NCBI GenBank assembly: GCA_024663395.1
Contig: JANFAH010000002.1
Span: 5,332,001-5,396,000 of the forward strand
DNA from: Pisolithus tinctorius
Lineage: Eukaryota; Basidiomycota; Agaricomycetes; Boletales; Pisolithaceae
DNA: 64,000 nt
Direction: 5' to 3'
In this document: positions 58,135 through 64,000 of the stretch, piece by piece
Layout of the letters: every line of letters begins with the position of its first letter
Position numbering within the stretch: position 1 is the stretch's first letter
Notes under the pieces: model-generated
What the model was told of the DNA's origin: nothing
Seen by the model: only the letters and a program-made list of their open reading frames with translations
The model's database searches: none
Program-made: the position numbers and the translations under genes

Positions 58135-60752
58135 AGCTCTAACCTTACAGTAGCAAACTCGAACCAAGTGGTACCACAGTATACAACAAGACATGTCATC
58201 TGGACCTTCGGTGTCAACGTCTCGGGCTCTAGGCCCATCCACAAGTGCAACTACATCAGCCTCTACTTCTACGAGAGTCTTGCAAGGCTCGAGTCGACTC
58301 TACGACATAGCTCCCCTTGCAGATGATGGTTCAAACTATCAAATGTGGAAATTCCGAATGCGAAAAGTCTTGACAGTTCGTGGCCTCTGGACCATTGTTG
58401 CTGGTACAGACATGGAGGTAAAACCTCCAGACCAGAAAACTCATCCTGACGAGTATGAGGAATGGCTCCTCAAGGACCAGGAAGCATGTGCACAAATCAC
58501 ACTCACACTCAAGGATGAACCCCTTAGCGGAGTACTATATGCGAAAACTGCTGCTGAGACATGGAAGAAACTCGGTGAGAGATACTAAGGAAAAGGAAAG
58601 CAGACTATTGCTTGCCTTATCAGCAAGTTGTTCCGAGGAACACTTGCAGATGACCAACCAATGGAGATGCAGCTGAATGCAATGCATCAGAAGGCTCACA
58701 TCCTCGCCTCGCTTGGACAACCACTCGAGGACTCACTTGTAGCCATTGCGATGGTCATCTCACTCCCATCGTCATACTCTACCCTCCGCACAATCCTAAT
58801 GTTGTCGAATGACAAGATAACTCCTGAGATGGTTATTTCCCAAGTCCTTGTCAAAGAAAAGTCACAACAAACTTCAAAATCACATTCTGCTCTTGCTGCA
58901 AAGACAAACACAGGCAAGAAGTCAAAAGCGGCAGACAAGAAGAAAAAAGAGAAGAAGTGTGCCTATGCACCATGTGGCAAGACAGGACACACAGAGGACA
59001 AATGCTACAAGAAGAAAGCGGACGAAGCAGCCAAAGCTCCATCCCAAAGTACCTTGCATGGGGATAAGGACAAGTCTAAGGAGAAGTCAGAACTGACAGC
59101 AAAGATTGTGGCCATGGCAGAAGAAGAGGAAGGCCCTCTTCACTTATTTGTAGCCCGCGCACGCCCAGAAACCAGCTCATCAGAGTGGGTCGTAGACTCT
59201 GGGGCATCCGCACACATGTGCTGCCAGTGGTCATGGTTTACGACATTCAGAAAACTGGTACTCTCTCAACCAGTGATCATCGGCAACGGCAGAACAATCC
59301 AAGCCATAGGCAAGGGGAGAATTGAACTCTCCATGCACCTCGAGGATGGATGCACAAGCAAAACCATCCTGCGAGACGTATACTATGTTCCTGATCTCGA
59401 CACGAATCTTGTGTCAGTCCCCTCTTTGGCCTCGAAAGGACTAAAGGTTACCTTTGGAGAACGGACATGCCAGGTTCATGCACAAGGCCAGGTTGTAGCT
59501 CTCGCCACCAAACGAAGATCCCTCTACATACTCGAAGCAAGTGTCGTATCAGGGAGCCATGCTGCCTATATCATCAATACCCCAGATGCACTCGATGCAA
59601 ATGAGCCATACATGGCCCTCACCTCTCGGACGACAATGTCCAAAGCTACTCTAATTACGTGGCACCGCCGTCTTGGACATGCCAATGTCAAACATGTCCT
59701 AAATCTGTTGGACAAGGACATGGTGTCTGGAATGGATATCATAGGGACCAGGGAGATTAGCACACGCACGTGCAAGGCCTGCCTCGAAGGCAAACAACAC
59801 CGGGAACCTATTTTGTCAAAGTCAGATGTGGAAAATCCACGCATACTACATCGGACCTACACAGATGTGTGTGGACCCATGGAGACAACAGCACGGACTG
59901 GCCACAAGTACTTTGTAACCTTCATTGATGGCCATTCACATCATCTAGTGGTAAAATTGGCTAAATCGAAGGACGAAGTCTTTGCACTCACGAAGCAGTA
60001 CTTCGAGAGAGCAGAAGCAGAGACAGGTTGTCGGCCAAACTACCTTCGCAGTGATGGTGGTGGTGAATATGGCTCGAAGGAATTCGAGGTCTACCTGAAG
60101 TCCAAAGGGATACACCATGAGAAGACAAATGCGTATACACCACAGGAAAACGGAGTAGCAGAGCGCATGAACCGCACCATTGTGGAGTCTGCACGTGCTA
60201 TGTTAAGTGACACTGGCCTACCCAACAAGTACTGGGGAGATGCAATCCTCCATGCAGCGCACGTAATAAATCGCCTGCCTACAAGGGCACTCAAGCAAGA
60301 TCTTACACCCTACAAAGCATACACAGGAAATAAACCAGGAATTTCTCATCTACGGGTTTTTGGATGCACAGCACATACCCACATACCTGAGGAAAAGCGG
60401 CAGAAGCTGGGAGTTAAGTCCATCGAATGTCAGTTCCTAGGCTACTCAGAGAACAAGAAGGCGTACACCTGTGTACAGAAGACTTCGGGTCAGATCGTGG
60501 AGTCGCGCGATGTCGTTTTTGATGAGGGAGATGGGACAGACAAATCCCGAGTTCAGATTGACATTGTCGTCAAGGAAACGAAGCCTCTAGCGCCTGCTAT
60601 CAGTGATCAGAACACTCGAGGGCACAAGTACCCACCTACAGAGGGAAATAGCAGCTCTGACAGCTCAGATGCGGCCTCAGAAAGAGGAAATAACCTAGTA
60701 CATGACTGGGGGGACATAGATGACACTACGGCTACTAATGGCGATGAGGCGA

Positions 60753-62602
60753 TGTCACACACCAAAGGTGTTGTGGACATGGTTACAGCTGACTCTGCCT
60801 AACTCGTCAACGAGTTGCGCACAATGCCCATGCATGCAGATGAAGACTAAAGGCCTCATGCGTAGAAAGACTGTTGGACGTGAACAGTCATCCTTCGCAC
60901 AAGATCGAGTCGTCAGTGCTAAAGAGAAAAGAGGAAGCGAGTTAAGCGCGCATTAAAAGAGTTTAGCGCCCGTGTACGGCATTCCGGTTTCCATCATATC
61001 TCCGCTGTTTCCAAAGATATCAACTCGGTTCACATACTCGCTTAAAGTGCTCAGCCCCACGATTCTTCCTTCCAAGTTTGGAGAGGATCCTCACACCCTA
61101 CGCGTTTCTACAGCACTCCATCCATCAGACGCTCATTTCGCGAAGTCCATCAATCATGGCTGCCTCTTCGTCAGTCATCTCGCTTGTCTCATTTGCCAGA
61201 GACAATGGCTATGTATATCTGCCAGGCATTCCCACCAGCTTCCGTCCTGAAGCCCCCTGGTTCATCCCGTCATTGTCAGCCCCATCCCGTCCCATGCAGC
61301 TTGGTCAGCGTGTTCTCCTTGTCAGTATGACTTCCAGAAGGATGTTCTTTGGTTGCCTCAGGTCTGTCACTCGGTTAGAAAGGTCTTATGTGGTCGTTTC
61401 AGTCTCCCCTCTTAATGAAGCATATGGATCGTTCCTCCCTGCTCCCTGCACCGTCTTTATTCCAATCTCGTCCATCATTCTTCCCACATTGCGACAGCTG
61501 CAGTATAATCTACTGTCCTCCAGCCTCCCTGATCGCATTCATGACGAGTATGACATGCATCTTGCCTTCTTACTGCAAGATCCAGCAGAAGACGTCCCCC
61601 CTTCTCCTCCTCCTCCATCAGAACCCTGTCCATGAAGTTTTTGTTAACTTTGCTGAGAGGATGGAAGGGTGGGAGACGCGATCGCGTATGCTCTCATTGC
61701 CCCACAGACCCCCAACGCCCTAGCCCCCTTTGACGCCTGACTCATGCCCTTCAGTTCTGGAATTAATACTTCCCTATCTGGAAACACCATCCATCTGTCA
61801 TGCCATCTTTGGATCTAGAGATGTCTCCGCCGAGATCTGACTTGCATCGCCACCCCCTAATGTGATATCAGTGCGCTTACTCAGTTTCTGACTCTGTTTG
61901 ACTCATTCTGTGATATTTTGACTATCCTTGACTCGTTCATTGCCAATACTTACCAATCCTCTCTGCTTGCTTACTTTTCATTTCTCGCTTACTCATCATG
62001 ATTACTCAGTCCTTACTCATTACTTACCAAGTGTTTGTGCCTTGTTTGTCACAAGCTGTGCTCCCCCCATAGTATATAAACCCCCATGTACTTAGCTACC
62101 CACAATCAATCAGGAATCAATTCAGAAGCAGTCCAGCAGTCAGTCCAGTGCCTATCTCATCGTCGACAGTTGAGGCTCCACGAAGGGGTCTATCTGTCAT
62201 CATTTGTATACTTGGTAGTTGAGGCTCATTTGGAAGAGTCTACCTGCCTCCATTATTCATCTGAAGCTTCCTCTTAGTCAGCAGTCTTTGTCATCCCTCC
62301 ACTCCTGCGTAACTCGTCATCAACTTGCGCCAGGAGCACATCTTATTAAAGTCCATCATCCCAAGTCCTTTCAGCTGAACACCTTTGCTCTGTTCAGCAT
62401 CCCCCATCCAATCATCACTTGCTTGTCTTCTCCTGCGTAACTCGTCGTCGACTTGCGCTAGGAGCACCTGCCATTGAAACTCCCCCCACTTTAGGTTTCT
62501 CTGCACTCCAGGTTCCGCGGAGGCAAACCACCACTCGCTTTTATTTGTCTTTTGGTGTTGGATTTGTTTGGTTTTCACCAGCATTCCACACTTTGACTCA
62601 CA
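60753..62602 (+). mobile_element. Solo LTR-like element, copy B (1.85 kb, TSD GCGA)
   Basis: Same TGTCACACACC...GACTCACA ends as copy A, flanked by GCGA at 60749-60752 and 62603-62606. Removing the element and one duplication (1,854 bp, divisible by three) rejoins the Copia frame as GDEA-IANDQVVSTPEPE, proving insertion into a formerly continuous polyprotein. It differs from copy A by scattered substitutions and an 11-bp net length change near 62105. Confidence 0.93.
61078..61635 (+). CDS. ORF of unknown function inside solo LTR copy B
   Basis: Counterpart of the ORF at 3895-4452, same 185-codon length, likely true start at 61156 (MAASSSVISLVSFARDNGYV). Substitutions are spread along the frame without stops or frameshifts. 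No family is recognised. Confidence 0.4.
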   Translation: MERILTPYAFLQHSIHQTLISRSPSIMAASSSVISLVSFARDNGYVYLPGIPTSFRPEAPWFIPSLSAPSRPMQLGQRVLLVSMTSRRMFFGCLRSVTRLERSYVVVSVSPLNEAYGSFLPAPCTVFIPISSIILPTLRQLQYNLLSSSLPDRIHDEYDMHLAFLLQDPAEDVPPSPPPPSEPCP

Positions 62603-64000
62603 GCGATTGCAAATGACCAGGTGGTTTCGACACCTGAGCCCGAAATTCAAGTCCAGAGTGAAAAAGGGGTTAGTGGGTCAAACCATGGGAACGACGAGGA
62701 CACACACACCTTGGAACGAAGGCGCCAGGCGACACCGATGCCTGGTCAATGCCCTGGGCCATCACGCACACCTCCAGGACCATATCCAGTCCCAATTCCA
62801 CCTCCAGGTGTCAGAAGATCATCTAGAATTCGAAAAACGCCTGTAAAAGATGATGATCAAAGGTATTTCATCAATGCCTATGAACGTGGACACTACCTGT
62901 GGTGGGGGACGCTGTGGGAAGGGACGAAGGTGGTGGGAGTGGTGAGAGAGTGCCAGAGAGCATGGAAATGGCGAGCGAAGGCGGTGATAGGCCTCATGGT
63001 GAACAGCAACACCACAACGCTTACCAAGCAAACACATCATGTGATCACGAACCCACAACCTTCGCAGAGGCAATGCGTCGTCCTGACGCTGATCGCTGGT
63101 ATGCAGCCATGGCTGATGAACTCATGACGTTTAAAAATATAGGATTATACGAGGAGGTTCCTTGGCCACCCGATCGAAAGATCATCGACTCGAAATGGGT
63201 CTACAAAATAAAACGAGGACCGACGGGCGAAATTGATAAATACAAGGCATGACTTGTCGCAAAAGGGTTTACACAGGTGCATGGCATTGACTACACAGAG
63301 ACATTTGCGCCCGTAGCCAAGTTCTCTACGATAAGAATTCTGCTTGCCCTCACTGCTAAGTACAACCTTGAAGTTCATGAGATGGACGTGAAATCTGCCT
63401 TTTTTAAATGGCAAACTCGAGGAAGAAATTTATCTTCATCCCCCTCCAGGTTTTCGTGACTCTAGCGACATTGTCTGGCGCCTTTATCATGCACTTTACG
63501 GACTCAAACAAGCTCCAAAATCCTGGTATACAAGACTTCGAGAAGTCTTCGAGTCACTTGGATTCACATGCAGCGACGCAGACCATAGCCTATTTTTTAA
63601 AGTCGACGATGGTGTCTTAATCATCGTAGCTGTGTACGTCGATGATAAACTAATCCTGTCAAAGAGCTGCGAAGCCATCAAACACTTAAAAACCCAACTG
63701 TCAGCCAAGTATGACCTCTTGGACTTAGGGGAAGCCTGTTGGATACTCGGGATGGAGATTATACGAGACCGTGACAAGGGAGTGATAGAACTCTCCCAAC
63801 GTCGCTATATAGAGTTGATCCTTGAGTGCATAGGCATGCAGGATGGCCAGACCATGTCCACACCCATCGAGCAAAACCTAAAACTCGAAAAACTTGATGC
63901 TCCCACATGTGATCTTCAGTCATATCAGTCAGCACTTGGCACACTGATGTATGCCATGTTGGCGACACGACCTGATCTCGCCTTCGCTGTAGGTGTACTC

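Larger units (their letters stand above)
58193..64000 (+). pseudogene. Copia Gag-Pol polyprotein, interrupted and truncated by window end
   Basis: One frame from MSSGPSVSTSRALGPSTSAT. Gag (NYQMWKFRMRKVLTVRGLW), knuckle CAYAPCGKTGHTEDKC near 58965, protease WVVDSGASAHMC near 59187, integrase HHCC (WHRRLGHANVKH ... CKACLEGKQH) and DDE (YTDVCGPM, LRSDGGGEYGSKEF, TPQENGVAERMNR), then RT ([45 protein letters not shown]) to 64000. Breaks: TAA at 58586-58588 (expected Gln), the 1.85-kb LTR at 60753-62602, a frame change between about 62880 and 62960, TGA at 63250-63252 (expected Arg in KYKARLVAKGF), and a compensating one-base shift in the T-run at about 63400. RNase H and the 3' LTR lie outside the window. 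Confidence 0.92.

Noticed and set aside
58848..59096. Lys/Arg-rich alternate frame in Copia
   Set aside because: Out-of-frame shadow of the Gag nucleocapsid region.

Overview
The window looks like accessory-rich chromosome of a basidiomycete fungus, most probably an agaricomycete. Reasons: short 50-60 bp spliceosomal introns in almost every gene, a FunK1-type kinase, BTB and XPG-like paralogs of agaricomycete type, and conserved fungal housekeeping genes (MAF1, a GT41/OGT-like glycosyltransferase, the APC/C subunit Cdc16, an SCP2 lipid-transfer protein) set among layered transposons. No tRNA, rRNA or CRISPR array was recognised.

Layout. 464-2282: XPG/GEN1-like gene with a damaged active site. 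2460-7512: a repeat field made of a 192-bp array, a 1.84-kb solo LTR, an RPB1 pseudogene fragment and a 58-bp array. 7744-10576: broken tyrosine-recombinase gene. 11105-19165: complete 8.06-kb DNA transposon with ~460-bp terminal inverted repeats (TIRs) and a 6-bp target duplication. It carries a DDE transposase, a BTB protein, a Cys-rich protein and a captured fragment of the splicing factor CWC22. 19821-22193: FunK1-like kinase. 22407-26373: small minus-strand coding fragments and a decayed gene whose 5' end is cut off by a 994-bp hAT derivative (26380-27373). 28031-30170: zinc-finger protein and a tandem duplication. 31476-39617: an 8.14-kb near-perfect palindrome, a foldback-type element whose ~4-kb arms consist of 43-bp and 161-bp tandem arrays plus single-copy sequence around a 218-bp spacer. 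39690-41320: duplicated small membrane-protein gene and a 421-bp MITE. 41699-53820: an almost continuous block of host genes (SCP2, MAF1, a hypothetical gene, OGT, CDC16). 54065-54276: a stray duplicate of the SCP2 3' end. 54417-64000: a three-level nest. A second copy of the 8-kb transposon family, carrying a chitin-synthase fragment, is split by a Copia retrotransposon, which is itself split by a second copy of the solo LTR.

The two most interesting systems are the DDE/BTB transposon family and the palindromic foldback element. In the first, two copies keep the same BTB-transposase divergent pair while their left cargo slot holds different host-gene fragments. In the second, the arms stay register-perfect over 4 kb, and every arm-to-arm difference I found is a C/T or G/A transition in the outer arrays. 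Nonsense changes of the CGA-to-TGA or CAA-to-TAA type recur in several of the mobile genes, which points to cytosine-deamination decay of repeats.
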